Source: Actinoplanes regularis (lineage in GTDB: Bacteria > Actinomycetota > Actinomycetes > Mycobacteriales > Micromonosporaceae). Taken from it: 64,000 bases of DNA. Positions 26,188 through 36,011 of this stretch are shown piece after piece. The translations under genes were made by a program, and so were the position numbers. Under the pieces are notes generated by a model. It searched no databases and was not told where the DNA came from. It saw only the letters and a list, made by a program, of their open reading frames with translations. The stretch spans positions 248,001 to 312,000 of the forward strand of contig NZ_FZNR01000007.1 in the NCBI RefSeq assembly GCF_900188005.1, written 5' to 3'. Every line of letters begins with the position of its first letter. Within the stretch, counting starts at the first letter, position 1.

Positions 26188-29100
26188 TCAGCCGGCCAGG
26201 TGCCCCCAGCGGCTCTCCAGCTCCGGCCAGGTGCCCTGGTCCTCGGCCTTGCCGCCGATCAGCACCACGACCCGGTCGGCCCGGGCCAATGCGGCCCGCT
26301 TCGACGTCGACCCGACCACCGTCACCCCGTGCGTGCGCAATGCCTGCCAGAGATCCAGCTCCGTGTTCACGTCCAGGGCGGACGACACGTCGTCGGCGAT
26401 CAGCAGCTCGGTGCGCGGGGCGAGCGCCCGGGCCAGGGCCAGCCGCTGCAGCTGACCGCCGGAGAGCCGGGTGCCCTTGTGGCCGATCAGCAGTTGCAGG
26501 CCGCCGCCGGCCGCGGACAGGTCGTGGTCCAGCTGGGCGACCGAGACCGCGTCGGCCGCATCCACCTCGTGCCCGAGGCGGATGTTGTCGGCCACCGTCC
26601 CGGAGAGCACTCTGGGCAGCTGGGCCACGTAGCCCACCTGGTTCGGCCGCAGGAACAGCTCCGGATCGTGGACCGGCTCGCCGTTCCAGCACAGGTCGCC
26701 GGTGTGGTGCACGATCCCGGCCAGCGCGCGCAGCAGCGACGACTTGCCCGACCCGACCGGGCCGACCACCAGCACCAGCTGGCCGCGTTCCACGGTCAGG
26801 TCGATGTCGCGTACCCCCTGGGCGCCGTTCTCGTGGACCGCGCTGAAACCGCGCAGCTCCAGCGTGCGCAGGGGGTTGCGGGCCGGCGCCGCGGGAGCCG
26901 GTGCGGTGCCCGCCGAGATGTCCACGCCGGGCACGTCGGACGAGTACTCCCCGGAGCCGGTCATCGCGACCGTCCGTCTCGTCCAGACCTTCGCCGAGGG
27001 GAAGTGCGACACCAGCGACGCGGTCGTCCACGCGAACCACCGGGCCGACCCGAGCGTCGCCACCGCGATCAGGGTCGCCGCCGCGCTGAGCCGGCCGGAC
27101 AGGTACAGCGCCCAGACCGCGATCGGCAGCAGGCCGCTCGCGATCGCGGGCGTGGACCGCGCCCACACCTGGATCGCGATCTCCCGCCACTGCAGCTCGT
27201 TGCGTTTCGCGTCGAGCCGGGCCAGGTGGCCCAGCACCGGTTCGGTCGCGCCGGCCAGCTTCACCGTGCGCGCCGCCGACAGGGACGAGACCAGCGCGGT
27301 CGCGAACGCCGCGCGGGCTGCCACGGTCCGCCGGGCGGCCTGCTCCAGCCGCGGCCCGAACAGGGTCGCGGCCAGCCCGGACACCAGCATGGTGCCGACG
27401 AAGAACGTGGCCGGCACCAGTGACTGCGCGGTCGCGGTCATCACGATCACGGTGATCACGGCGACCCCGTTGTCGATCAGGTTGTCGGCGAGCATCACCA
27501 CCCGTTCGGTGTCACCGCCCTGGGCGACGACCTCGGCGGGAGTGTGCTTGCTGACCCGGCGCGGGCCGATCTGTCCGTTCACCAGGCGCAGGCTGATCCG
27601 CAGCATCTGCCGGACCCACCACTCCGGGAACCACGCGCCGGTGTAGTACAGCGTCGGGACCAACGCGAGCAGGGCCACCGCGATCGCGAAGGCCGGCAGC
27701 ATCGGATCGCCGACGCCGTCGACCACGTCCGCCCAGAGCAGCGGCAGCACCGCCCCGTCCAGGCCGAAGAGGACCAGCAGCACGAAGAGGCCGACCGCGC
27801 CGAGGCCGTACCGGGCGTCGTTGGTGGCCAGCCGGGCGATCTCCCGCATCGTCCGGGTCGGCGGCGGGGTGGGCAGCGGCGGCGGCTCCACGGTGGGCAG
27901 CGGATTGCCGAGCGCGTCCGGGCCGAGCTCCAGCCGTACGGCGGTGTCCCAGTCGTGCTCCTCGACCAGCACCCCGCCGGGGCCCGGCTGCGCCGCCTGT
28001 GCCGGGACGGCCAGGTTGCTGCTCGCCATCAGCTCGGCGAACCGGCGGGACTCGCGCAACGGACCGGCCTCGAGCACCTCGCCGTCGGCCAGTACCACGA
28101 CCTCGTCGCAGCGCTGCACCGAGGAGAGCCGGTGCGCCACGATGACACCGATCCGGCCGCGCAGCAACCGGTCGGTGGCCCGCTGCACCCAGGACTCGGT
28201 GACCGGGTCCATCCGGGCGGTCGCCTCGTCCAGGATCACCACCTGCGGGTCCCGGACCAGGATCCGGGCGAACGCGACCAGCTGCTCCTGCCCGGCGGAG
28301 AGTTTGTAGCCACCCTCGCCGAGCTTGGTGTCGATGCCGTCCGGCAGGCCGGCGACCCAGGCGGAGAGCCCCAGCTCTTCGAGGGCCGCGCCGGCCCGGG
28401 GCTGCAACTCCGAGTCGAACAGCGCGATGTTCTCGGCCAGGGTGCCGGCCAGGATCTCGGTGCGCTGCGGAACGATCGCGGTCCACCGGCGCAGGCCCTC
28501 GACACCGATGTCGTTGATGTCGACGCCGCCGAGGAAGACCGTGCCCGGCGGTACGTCGACGGCCCGGGTGAGCACCTTGGCCAGCGTGGACTTGCCGGAT
28601 CCGGTCCGTCCGACCAGCGCGTACGAACGGCCGCGCACGAAGGTGAGGCTGATCCCGCGCAGGGCCGGCGGCCGTGCGCCGTCCGCTTCGCCGTACCGGA
28701 AGGTGAGGTCGCGGACCGCCAGGTCGCCGTCGACCGGGGGCACACCCTCCGACGGCTCCTGCTTGACCGCGCTGAGCAGCTGCACGCGACTCCAGGCGCC
28801 GAGCGCGTTCTGCAGCTCGGGGACCATCCGGGTGACGTGCTCCAGAGTGCCGCCGAAGCCGAGCGCGAGGAGCCAGACGGCGGTCAGCCGGGCGCCGTCG
28901 ATGTGCCCGGTGACCAGCGCCCACGCGCCGAACACGACGAGCGAGGCGATCAGCGTGCGGGTGATGGCCCCCGCCCACATGGTCACCCTGGACGAGGAGC
29001 GCCAGACGCGGCGGCCGCGGGCCAGCACCTCGCGGGCCCGGTCGGCGAAGAGCCGCTGCACGTACGGCGCGGCCAGGCTGGTGCGGACGTCGTCCTGGCC

Positions 29101-29676
29101 GTGGATCGCCTCCTCCATCACGGCGGCCAGGTCGGACCAGGCTTCCTCCTCGGCGATGCGCACCGGGGAGATCCGCTGGATGGGCTTGTTCATGGTGACG
29201 AAGATCAGGACGGACACCACGATCATGCCGAGGCCGGCGGGCCACCAGACGAAGAACGCGGTCACGATGGAGAGCGTGGCCACCGCGAGCGACTGGGCGA
29301 TCCGTACCCCGCCGCCGCGCAGGTCGGAGCCGACCTGGTAGACGTCGGAGTCGATCCGGTCGAGAAGCTCACCGACCGGGGTGTTCTCCAGGGTCGGGAT
29401 GTCCTGGCCGAAGGCGACCCGGTTGAGTCCACGCCGGACCCGGGCCGCCCAATCGGCGGTGAGCCGGGCGGCGACCAGGCCGACGAAGACGTCGCTGATC
29501 ACGGTCGCGCCGAGCGCTATGGCCAGCACGATGAAGAGTGTCCCGGACCGGTTCACCAGTACGGGCCCGGCCAGCGCCAGCGCCGCAGCCGATCCGGCCG
29601 CTCCCAGGACGATCAGGAAGGCGGCGAGCGCCGAGCGACTTCGGGAGGTAACCCACAGGTCGCGGAGCAGACGCAT
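26188..29676 (-). CDS. Fused ABC exporter (TMD-NBD-TMD-NBD) with one degenerate ATP site
   Basis: A 1162-aa protein in which two type-IV (exporter) half-transporters are joined. NBD1: Walker A GRTGSGKST (about residue 357), signature LSAGQ, Walker B VVILDEATARMD and H-loop AHRLS. NBD2: Walker A GPVGSGKSS (about 972), signature LSGGQ, Walker B LLIADDVSSALD with Asp in place of the catalytic Glu, and GSTSKR where the H-loop His is expected. Site 1 should hydrolyse ATP and site 2 look degenerate, as in heterodimeric exporters. A long Pro-rich linker joins the halves. ATG 29676 has AGAGGA upstream. Substrate unknown. Confidence 0.88.
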   Translation of the reverse strand: MRLLRDLWVTSRSRSALAAFLIVLGAAGSAAALALAGPVLVNRSGTLFIVLAIALGATVISDVFVGLVAARLTADWAARVRRGLNRVAFGQDIPTLENTPVGELLDRIDSDVYQVGSDLRGGGVRIAQSLAVATLSIVTAFFVWWPAGLGMIVVSVLIFVTMNKPIQRISPVRIAEEEAWSDLAAVMEEAIHGQDDVRTSLAAPYVQRLFADRAREVLARGRRVWRSSSRVTMWAGAITRTLIASLVVFGAWALVTGHIDGARLTAVWLLALGFGGTLEHVTRMVPELQNALGAWSRVQLLSAVKQEPSEGVPPVDGDLAVRDLTFRYGEADGARPPALRGISLTFVRGRSYALVGRTGSGKSTLAKVLTRAVDVPPGTVFLGGVDINDIGVEGLRRWTAIVPQRTEILAGTLAENIALFDSELQPRAGAALEELGLSAWVAGLPDGIDTKLGEGGYKLSAGQEQLVAFARILVRDPQVVILDEATARMDPVTESWVQRATDRLLRGRIGVIVAHRLSSVQRCDEVVVLADGEVLEAGPLRESRRFAELMASSNLAVPAQAAQPGPGGVLVEEHDWDTAVRLELGPDALGNPLPTVEPPPLPTPPPTRTMREIARLATNDARYGLGAVGLFVLLVLFGLDGAVLPLLWADVVDGVGDPMLPAFAIAVALLALVPTLYYTGAWFPEWWVRQMLRISLRLVNGQIGPRRVSKHTPAEVVAQGGDTERVVMLADNLIDNGVAVITVIVMTATAQSLVPATFFVGTMLVSGLAATLFGPRLEQAARRTVAARAAFATALVSSLSAARTVKLAGATEPVLGHLARLDAKRNELQWREIAIQVWARSTPAIASGLLPIAVWALYLSGRLSAAATLIAVATLGSARWFAWTTASLVSHFPSAKVWTRRTVAMTGSGEYSSDVPGVDISAGTAPAPAAPARNPLRTLELRGFSAVHENGAQGVRDIDLTVERGQLVLVVGPVGSGKSSLLRALAGIVHHTGDLCWNGEPVHDPELFLRPNQVGYVAQLPRVLSGTVADNIRLGHEVDAADAVSVAQLDHDLSAAGGGLQLLIGHKGTRLSGGQLQRLALARALAPRTELLIADDVSSALDVNTELDLWQALRTHGVTVVGSTSKRAALARADRVVVLIGGKAEDQGTWPELESRWGHLAG

Positions 29677-29819
29677 ACGAAGTCCTCTGGACGATGGGGG
29701 AAGCAGGCGGTACCCCATCCTGCGCGGGTCTGCTTGACCGTCTCAACCGGTTTATTCCCGGCGAATCGTCCAAGCGGTGCGCGTCCGGTACTCGTAGCGG
29801 CCGGATCGGTGCGCGGGTG

Positions 29820-31016
29820 TCAGGCGCCCGCGTGCAGGGTCAGCAGGGTGATCTCGCTGGGGGCGAAGATCCGGAACGGGGGACCCCAGAAGCCGGTGCC
29901 CCGGCTGGTGTAGAGCTGGGTCCGGTCGGAGTGGCGGGAGAGTCCCTGCAGGACCGGCTGGTCGATGCGGACCAGGTAGTGGAAGGGCCACATCTGGCCG
30001 CCGTGGGTGTGGCCGGAGAGCTGCAGGTCGATGCCGTGGGCGACCGCCCCGGTGATCTGCTGGGGCTGGTGGGCCAGGAGCAGGACCGGCAGGTCGGGGT
30101 CGGCGCCGGCGAGCGCGGCCTCATGGTCCATGTGGTGGCCGGGGAGGCCGGAGCCGGCCGCGGTGCGATCGTCGACCCCGGCCACGACCAGGGAGTCGCC
30201 GTCGCGGGAGACGACCAGGTGGCGGTTGTGCAGGGCGTCCCAGCCGAGCGAGGACATGTACTCCACCCAGCCCTGGGCGCCGCTCATGTACTCGTGGTTG
30301 CCGGTGACGTAGACCCGGGCCATGGTGGCCCGCACGTCGCCGAGCGGGGCGGCCTGGGAGAGCCGCTGGGGGACCTCACCGTCGGCGATGTCGCCGGTGT
30401 GCGCCACGATGTCCGGCCGCAGCGAGTTGACCACCTCGATGACGCCGCGGGACCAGCGGGACCGGTCGATCGGGCCGTAGTGCGTGTCGGTGATCAGGAC
30501 GACCCGCAGACCGTCCAGGCCGCGGCCGAGCCGGGGGATGGTCACGTCCACGTTCCGGACCCGGGAGACGCGCATGGCTTCCGTGTAGCCCCAGAGGAGC
30601 AGGGCCGCCGAGACGATCAGGACCCCCGCGGTGACCAGTCGCGAGCGGACCGGATCAGCGACCCCGGCTAGGGCGAGGACCAGGCCGAGCGCCTGACCGA
30701 GCACGGACCAGACGAAGAGCACCCAGATCACGCCGAGCGTCGTGTCGGCGATCCGGGCGCTGACGTCGTCGTGGCGCCCGTGGCCACGGAACATCAGCAC
30801 CGGGAATCCGGCGGCGACCAGCGCGAACAGCACAGTGCCACCGATGAACACCGGGGTCGGCCAGGCGTTGCCCGACCAGACCAGCGTGGCCCACGGCACC
30901 CCGAACAGCAACGCGAGCACCGCAACCATGATCAACCCGAAGCGGGAGCCGGGCCCCCGCCGCCGGCGCGGCTCCGCCGCGACCGCCGCCTCTTCCACAG
31001 ACATGCCCGCAAGCAT
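29820..31016 (-). CDS. Membrane-anchored metallophosphoesterase
   Basis: A 398-aa protein with about four N-terminal membrane segments (residues about 25-150) and a C-terminal calcineurin-like phosphoesterase domain. Metal-ligand motifs are in order: LITDTHYGP, HTGDIADG, GNHEY, LLLAHQP and SGHTHGGQ. The family (YkuE/YaeI-like) includes lipid-linked phosphoesterases; the site probably faces the outside or inside of the membrane, which the sequence does not settle. It starts 9 bp after the kinase gene, with which it is likely co-transcribed. ATG 31004 is an alternative start. Confidence 0.87.
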   Translation of the reverse strand: MLAGMSVEEAAVAAEPRRRRGPGSRFGLIMVAVLALLFGVPWATLVWSGNAWPTPVFIGGTVLFALVAAGFPVLMFRGHGRHDDVSARIADTTLGVIWVLFVWSVLGQALGLVLALAGVADPVRSRLVTAGVLIVSAALLLWGYTEAMRVSRVRNVDVTIPRLGRGLDGLRVVLITDTHYGPIDRSRWSRGVIEVVNSLRPDIVAHTGDIADGEVPQRLSQAAPLGDVRATMARVYVTGNHEYMSGAQGWVEYMSSLGWDALHNRHLVVSRDGDSLVVAGVDDRTAAGSGLPGHHMDHEAALAGADPDLPVLLLAHQPQQITGAVAHGIDLQLSGHTHGGQMWPFHYLVRIDQPVLQGLSRHSDRTQLYTSRGTGFWGPPFRIFAPSEITLLTLHAGA

Positions 31017-31025
31017 GCCACCGGG

Positions 31026-31721
31026 TCACGGCGAGAACCCGTCCCCGGGGTCAGCGCCCAGCGAACGCAGCAGGGCGGAGGGCACCACGAGATCGGCCAT
31101 CGGCCGGGTGGCGGCGATCAGCGCGGCGTTCCGCTCGTCGGTGCCGGTCGCCCACGCCACCGCGGCGTCCGGCTCCTTGCCGAACCGCACGTGCCGCGCG
31201 ATCAGCCGCCGCCGCCGCTCCGCCGGCTCCAGGTCGGCGTACCAGACCTCGCTGAACAGCCCGCTCAGCCCGGCCCATCGACCGTCCGGGAGCAGCAGGT
31301 AGTTGCCCTCGGTGAGCAGCAGGTGGGTGGTGCGGGGCACGCTGATCGCCCCGGCGATCGGCTGTTCGAGGATCCGCTCGAAGTTCGGCGCGTACACCGT
31401 CTCGTTCTCGTCGGCGAGGAAGCGGCGCAGCAGCGCCGCGTACCCCCAGGCGTCGAAGGTGTCCGGCGCGCCCTTGCAGTCGCGCAACCCGAGCCGGTCC
31501 AGTTCGACGTCGGCCAGGTGGAAGCCGTCCATCGGCACGTGCGCCACCCAGGTCCCAGGAGTGTGTCCGTCGGGTGGGGCGGCCGCCAGTTCGGCCAGCA
31601 GTGACTCGGCGAGGGTCGTCTTGCCCGCGCCGGGCGGCCCGGCGATGCCCAGCACCGCACGCCGCCCACCGGCGACGAGGGCCCGGGCCCGGGCGACCAG
31701 TTCCGGGAACGTGCTCGTCAT
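31026..31721 (-). CDS. Nucleoside/nucleotide (uridine kinase-like) kinase family protein
   Basis: A 231-aa P-loop kinase. Walker A is GPPGAGKTT (residues about 28-36); VPMDGFHL carries the family Asp; LLLTEGNYLLL and WYADLEPAERRRRLIARHVRFGK are the Walker-B-like and lid regions. The family is related to uridine kinase, phosphoribulokinase and pantothenate kinase; members near sugar genes have been proposed as fructose or nucleoside kinases. The substrate is not deducible here. The downstream metallophosphoesterase follows after 9 bp. Confidence 0.85.
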   Translation of the reverse strand: MTSTFPELVARARALVAGGRRAVLGIAGPPGAGKTTLAESLLAELAAAPPDGHTPGTWVAHVPMDGFHLADVELDRLGLRDCKGAPDTFDAWGYAALLRRFLADENETVYAPNFERILEQPIAGAISVPRTTHLLLTEGNYLLLPDGRWAGLSGLFSEVWYADLEPAERRRRLIARHVRFGKEPDAAVAWATGTDERNAALIAATRPMADLVVPSALLRSLGADPGDGFSP

Positions 31722-31863
31722 AACGATGACCGTATCGCCCCGGCGGGGGGCCCGATCAGGGACTCGCGGTGCTGCCGGGCCGTTCGGCCCAGACCGGCTC
31801 GGGGGTTCGGCCAGGCCGGGGCCGTAGCCGAGGCGGAGGGTGCGGGTGGGCCTGGGGGTTCGA

Positions 31864-32517
31864 TCAGCCGAGGCCGAGGCGCAGGCCGGCCACGCCGGCG
31901 GGGGAGAGCGGGCGGGCCGTCGCCCGGGCCAGGTCGGCGCGGATCCCGGCCGGCAGTTCGTCGCCCAGGGCGCACAGTGCCGGGTACAGGTCGAGGACCT
32001 GGCGGTGGCTGAGGGCCCCCGCGCCGATCAGCAGCCCGTTGAGCGCGGTCGGGGTCTGGCCGAGCTCACCGCAGAGCTCACGGCGCCAGGCCAGGTCGTG
32101 CACGTGGTCGGCGAACTCGCGGGCGATCCGGTTGCCGGCCGGCGAGCGCAGGCCGCCGAGGGTGTTCTGCCGCTGCCGGGCGATCGGCGGGGCGAGGCGG
32201 CAGGCGATGCCGAGCCGGCGGGCCAGCTGCGGGACGGTGAGCACGTCCATGCCGGCCGAGCAGCCCTCGCAGAGCCGTTGGTAGGTCTTGGCGTGGATGA
32301 CGGAGGCGGGCCGCTGACAGGCGCCGTCCAGGCCGCACGACGGGTCCAGGATCACCTCGGTCAGGGTGCCCTCGTGATCGAACCGGCCGACCGCGAAATA
32401 GGTGGCGGGGGCGGTGCGGTAACGGGCCAGGGCGGCGCGGGCGCTGACGTAGCCGTCGGCGTCGACGCCGATGTGTGGCACGCCGGCTTCGGTGTGCAGC
32501 TGGATGAGCCGAAACAT
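31864..32517 (-). CDS. Hypothetical protein with scattered cysteines
   Basis: A 217-aa protein I do not recognise. It starts MFRLIQLHTEAGVPHIGVDADGYV. A central block, LDPSCGLDGACQRPASVIHA and then YQRLCEGC, has four Cys that could bind a metal or form disulphides; the C-terminal half is helical and alanine-rich. The opposite strand also lacks stops here, but its translation is Gly/Arg/Val-biased, so the minus strand is preferred. No clear ribosome binding site; no operon partner. Confidence 0.55.
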   Translation of the reverse strand: MFRLIQLHTEAGVPHIGVDADGYVSARAALARYRTAPATYFAVGRFDHEGTLTEVILDPSCGLDGACQRPASVIHAKTYQRLCEGCSAGMDVLTVPQLARRLGIACRLAPPIARQRQNTLGGLRSPAGNRIAREFADHVHDLAWRRELCGELGQTPTALNGLLIGAGALSHRQVLDLYPALCALGDELPAGIRADLARATARPLSPAGVAGLRLGLG

Positions 32518-32748
32518 GGTGGGTGCACGCTCCCAAGGTGAAGCGGATTCGCCGGTTGTTTCCCGGTACGCGCACCATGCCGAAAAAGTTCAGCCGTCAC
32601 GCTCTGTCATTGAATCGTGACGACATTTGCGCTGGCAGGCGTCCCGGGAGCAAGCGCAGATTACTCGCTGTAACGTGAAATGGCTAGGCTCGGCGCTGTT
32701 CGGGGGCCGAAGGCGCGGGCGTGCGGGCGGGCTGGCATTCTGGTGGGG

Positions 32749-32907
32749 ATGACGACCGACAGTGCGTCCTGCGTGTGTGGACATCCGTTCGGGGCGCACG
32801 AGCACCACCGTGCGGGCACCGAGTGTGTGACTTGTGCCCCGGGCCGGTGTTCCCGATTCCGCCGTTCCCGCTGGTGGCGGCGATGGTCGTCAGGTCGGCC
32901 GGGCTGA
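32749..32907 (+). CDS. Small CxCGH zinc-binding-like protein
   Basis: A 52-aa protein: CVCGHPFGAHEHHRAGTEC, then VTCAPGRCSRF and a basic Arg/Trp tail. The pattern C-x-C-G-H, H-E-H and C-x2-C-x4-C resembles small actinobacterial zinc-ribbon-like proteins that I believe recur next to unrelated genes. ATG 32749 is preceded by GGTGGGG. It lies in a stretch otherwise without genes (32518-33002). Function unknown. Confidence 0.62.
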   Translation: MTTDSASCVCGHPFGAHEHHRAGTECVTCAPGRCSRFRRSRWWRRWSSGRPG

Positions 32908-33002
32908 AGATCGCCCGAATTGTGGTCCTCTCGGGCTGCGAAAGCCTATTAATTCTGTAGGCTTACCGCACTCTGGTGTGTCGCGGCCTCCGAGGGGGAA
33001 AG

Positions 33003-33956
33003 ATGGCACTTCCCGACTTCCTGATCGCCGGTGTTCCCAAAGCCGGCACCACAGCTCTGCACGCGGCCCTGACCGGCCATCCGGAGCTGTTCCTGTCGCC
33101 GGTCAAGGAGCCCAAGTTCTTCCTCTCCGAGGGCCCGCCACCCCGCCACGGCGGCCCCGGCGACGTGCAGACCTATCAGGAGCACGTGTGGCGCCGGGGC
33201 GACTACGAGGCGCTGTTCGCGCCGGCGCCGGCCGGTGCCCGGCTCGGTGAGGCGACCCCGTTCTACCTGCACGACCTGGCCGCCCATGATCGGATCAAGG
33301 CGCTGGTTCCGGAGGCGCGGATCATCCTGCTGCTGCGGGACCCGGTGGACCGCGCGCACTCGAACTGGACCCACCTGTGGAACGCCGGCCTGGAGCCGGA
33401 GGCCGACTTCCTGGCCGCCTGCCGGGCCGAGCCGGCCCGCGTCGAGGCCGGCTGGGCGCAGTTCTGGCACTACCTCGGGCTCGGCCTGTACGGCCGCCAG
33501 CTGGAGCATCTCTACCGGCATTTCCCCCGGGAGCAGGTGCTGCTGCTGCGCTACAAGGAGCTCAAGGACGCGCCGGCCGCCACGCTGGACCGCGTCTGCG
33601 CCTTCATCGGCGTGCGCACCGGCGTGCTCAAGGCCATTCCGAAGGAGAACGTGAACCGGCACGTCGTCGAGGACAACGCGCTCAACCGGGTGCTCCGCGG
33701 CCTGCTGCGGGCCGGGGGGAACTTCGGTCACCACTTCCCGGTGCCGCTGCGCCTGGCGGCCCGTGGCCCGCTGCTCACCCTGCTGCACCGCAAGAAGGGC
33801 GCCCGCCCGGTCACCACCCCGGCCGAACGCGCCGAGCTGCTGCCGCACTTCGCCACGGACATCGCGCTGCTGCAGGACATCACCGGCGAGCGGTTCGACG
33901 ACTGGCTCAGCGTGGACCGACACGCCCGGGCTCAGCAAACCCCACCATTCCAATAG
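33003..33956 (+). CDS. Sulfotransferase family protein
   Basis: A 317-aa PAPS-dependent sulfotransferase. The 5'-phosphosulfate loop is [18 protein letters not shown] (residues about 7-24), and the 3'-phosphate-binding segment is [20 protein letters not shown] (about 105-125) with the conserved Arg and Ser. It should transfer sulfate to a carbohydrate, lipid or natural product. ATG 33003 was chosen with GAGGGGGAAAG upstream. A propeller protein follows 50 bp downstream, possibly co-transcribed. Confidence 0.88.
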   Translation: MALPDFLIAGVPKAGTTALHAALTGHPELFLSPVKEPKFFLSEGPPPRHGGPGDVQTYQEHVWRRGDYEALFAPAPAGARLGEATPFYLHDLAAHDRIKALVPEARIILLLRDPVDRAHSNWTHLWNAGLEPEADFLAACRAEPARVEAGWAQFWHYLGLGLYGRQLEHLYRHFPREQVLLLRYKELKDAPAATLDRVCAFIGVRTGVLKAIPKENVNRHVVEDNALNRVLRGLLRAGGNFGHHFPVPLRLAARGPLLTLLHRKKGARPVTTPAERAELLPHFATDIALLQDITGERFDDWLSVDRHARAQQTPPFQ

Positions 33957-34006
33957 GTTATGGCAGAATTCACTGGTCTGTGCAGCCGCATACCAGGGAG
34001 ACGACG

Positions 34007-34918
34007 TTGTCCATCGGAATCACCGCCCTGCCCCTGCCGCGCTGGGAAGACTCCACGGTGGTGGTGGAGCCGCCGGGCACCGAGCCGGGCGCCTGGTCCG
34101 GCGCGCCCAGCTCGATCGTCGCGGACGGTCTCGTCTACCTCGCCTACCGCGTGCGGCTGCCGATCGGGGCGGGCCGGGGCGTCGCCAACCTGATCGCCCG
34201 GTCCGCCGACGGGCTGAACTTCACAGTGGTGGCCGAGGTGGGCAAGGACCAGTTCGGGGCGGAGTCGCTGGAGCGGCCGGCCCTGGTGCGCACGCCGGAC
34301 GGGCGCTGGCGGCTCTACGTCAGCGCCGCCACCCCGGGCACCAAGCACTGGCGGGTCGACCTGCTCGAGGCGGACACCCCGGAGGGCCTGGCCACCGCGC
34401 CGGGCCGGACGGTCCTCGCCGGCGACGAGTCGGCCGGGTGGAAGGACCCGGTGGTGCACCACGACGAGCACGGCTGGCACCTGTGGGCCTCCGTGCACCC
34501 GCTGGAGTCCTGGGCCGACGCCGACCGGATGACCACCGAGTACGCGACCAGCCCGGACGGCGTGCGCTGGACCCGGCGGCGGACCGCGCTCGCCGGCCGG
34601 CCCGGCCGGTGGGACGCCCGCGGGGTGCGGGTCTCGTCGGTCCAGGTGGTGGGCGACGAGATCACGGTCGCCTACGACGGCCGGGCCACGGCGGGGGAGA
34701 ACTGGGAGGAGCGCACCGGGGTGGCCCGCGGCACCCGCCTGCCGGACGGCACGTTCGGCGTGCTCACGGCGGAGGAGCGCGAGCCGGTCGGCAGCCCGCA
34801 CAGGCCGTACGGGCTGCGTTATCTGAGCCTGGTCGACCTGCCGGACGGCGGCCGGCGGATCTACTACGAGGCGACCCGTGAGGACGGGGCGCACGACCTG
34901 CGTACCGAGAAGGTTTGA
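34007..34918 (+). CDS. Five-bladed beta-propeller, glycosidase-like protein
   Basis: A 303-aa protein with TTG start preceded by AGGGAGACGACG. Recurrent blade patterns ([89 protein letters not shown]) are typical of the GH32/GH43/GH130 propeller fold. Acidic residues at ERPAL and KDPVV occupy positions often catalytic in these families, but no family can be fixed. No signal peptide is seen, so it is probably cytoplasmic. Adjacent sulfotransferase suggests a modified carbohydrate substrate (inference). Confidence 0.68.
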   Translation: MSIGITALPLPRWEDSTVVVEPPGTEPGAWSGAPSSIVADGLVYLAYRVRLPIGAGRGVANLIARSADGLNFTVVAEVGKDQFGAESLERPALVRTPDGRWRLYVSAATPGTKHWRVDLLEADTPEGLATAPGRTVLAGDESAGWKDPVVHHDEHGWHLWASVHPLESWADADRMTTEYATSPDGVRWTRRRTALAGRPGRWDARGVRVSSVQVVGDEITVAYDGRATAGENWEERTGVARGTRLPDGTFGVLTAEEREPVGSPHRPYGLRYLSLVDLPDGGRRIYYEATREDGAHDLRTEKV

Positions 34919-35086
34919 TCGCAGTCGGTAATGTTTGCAGATTGATTGAAATTGTTAATGCCAGCTCAGCGGGTTGATGACTGAGAGGGCCATCACTCTG
35001 GGTGGGGGCTCGCGGGGGCACTCGAGGCCGATGGCATAGCGTCGTCCATGACGTCGGGTGCTCGCGTACAGCAGCGGTACCAGTCG

Positions 35087-35122
35087 ATGGCGGGACCGGC
35101 CCACAAGGCGCGGTTCCGCCAT
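35087..35122 (+). terminator. Rho-independent terminator after the propeller gene
   Basis: A 12-bp stem with one G-T wobble (ATGGCGGGACCG, 35087-35098, with CGGTTCCGCCAT, 35111-35122) is followed by TTCTTTCGTT. It lies 168 bp beyond the propeller stop and just before the end of the convergent stress-protein gene. Confidence 0.75.
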
Positions 35123-35147
35123 TCTTTCGTTCCGGGCCGGAGCCCGC

Positions 35148-36011
35148 TCAAGCGCGCGGCACCACGACCAGGGGCCGGACCGCGCTGCGCAGCAGGCGGG
35201 TCGACACGCCGCCGAGCAGCACCCGGCGGGCCGGCCCGTAGCCACGCGATCCGCAGAACAGCACGTCCACCTCGGCCAGCGCGGCCAGCTCCTCGACCAC
35301 GTCACCGGAGCGCACCTCCCACCGCGTCGGCAGGTCCGGCACGGTGGCCGCGGCGTGGCGCAACGCCCGCTCGTACGTCTCCCGGGCGGTGTCCAGGAAG
35401 GCCCGCTCCGCGTCGTCGCCGATCATGAACGGCAGTGCCGACTCGCCCCCGGCCACGACGGTGACCAGCCGCAGCTCGCTCTTGGTCTGGCGGGCCAGCA
35501 CGGCGGCCGCGTCGAGCGCGGCCCGCCCGTCCGGGGTGTCCACGTAGGCCACCCCGATCCGGCCGGCCGAGCCGGGCGCCCCACCGACGCCGGCCGGGGT
35601 CACCGCGACCGGGCAGACCGAGCCCGCCAGCAGCCGCTCGGCGGTGCTGCCGGCGAGGATCCGGGCGGCCGGCGCGGTGGCGCGGGAGCCGACCACCAGC
35701 ATCGCGGCGCCGGTCTGCTCGGCGAGGTCGTGCAGGCCGTGCGCGGCCGAGCTGGACGCGATGATCCGGTACTCCACACCGGGCGGGTCGCCCAGGGTGG
35801 AGCGGGCCTCGGCGAGCACCCGCTCGGCGGCCCGGTACCGGTCCGCGACCCACTCGGCGTCGACCCGGCCGGAGCCGATCGCGGACGGCGCCGGGTGCAC
35901 CACCGCGACCAGCAGCGGGGCCTCCCGCGCCTCGGCCAGCCAGCGGCCCAGGGCGAGCGCGTCCGCGGTGCCGGCGCCGTGGTGGGTGCCGACGATCACC
36001 GGTGCGGTCAT
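35148..36011 (-). CDS. Universal stress protein, two tandem Usp domains
   Basis: A 287-aa protein made of two UspA domains. Domain 1 begins PVIVGTHHGAGTADALALGRWLA and ends with GSRATAPAARILAGSTAERLLAGS, which carries the G-x2-G-x9-G(S/T) ATP-binding pattern; domain 2 ends GSRGYGPARRVLLGGVSTRLLRSA with the same pattern. Both look capable of ATP binding. ATG 36011 overlaps the stop of the permease gene upstream by 4 bp, so the two are coupled; such Usp proteins may tune the transporter under stress. Confidence 0.88.
   Translation of the reverse strand: MTAPVIVGTHHGAGTADALALGRWLAEAREAPLLVAVVHPAPSAIGSGRVDAEWVADRYRAAERVLAEARSTLGDPPGVEYRIIASSSAAHGLHDLAEQTGAAMLVVGSRATAPAARILAGSTAERLLAGSVCPVAVTPAGVGGAPGSAGRIGVAYVDTPDGRAALDAAAVLARQTKSELRLVTVVAGGESALPFMIGDDAERAFLDTARETYERALRHAAATVPDLPTRWEVRSGDVVEELAALAEVDVLFCGSRGYGPARRVLLGGVSTRLLRSAVRPLVVVPRA

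Noticed and set aside
31840-32541. A plus-strand ORF of 233 codons opposite the Cys-containing hypothetical gene
   Set aside because: Its composition (Gly/Arg/Val/Glu) is of antisense type and shows no protein-like features; the minus strand is more plausible.
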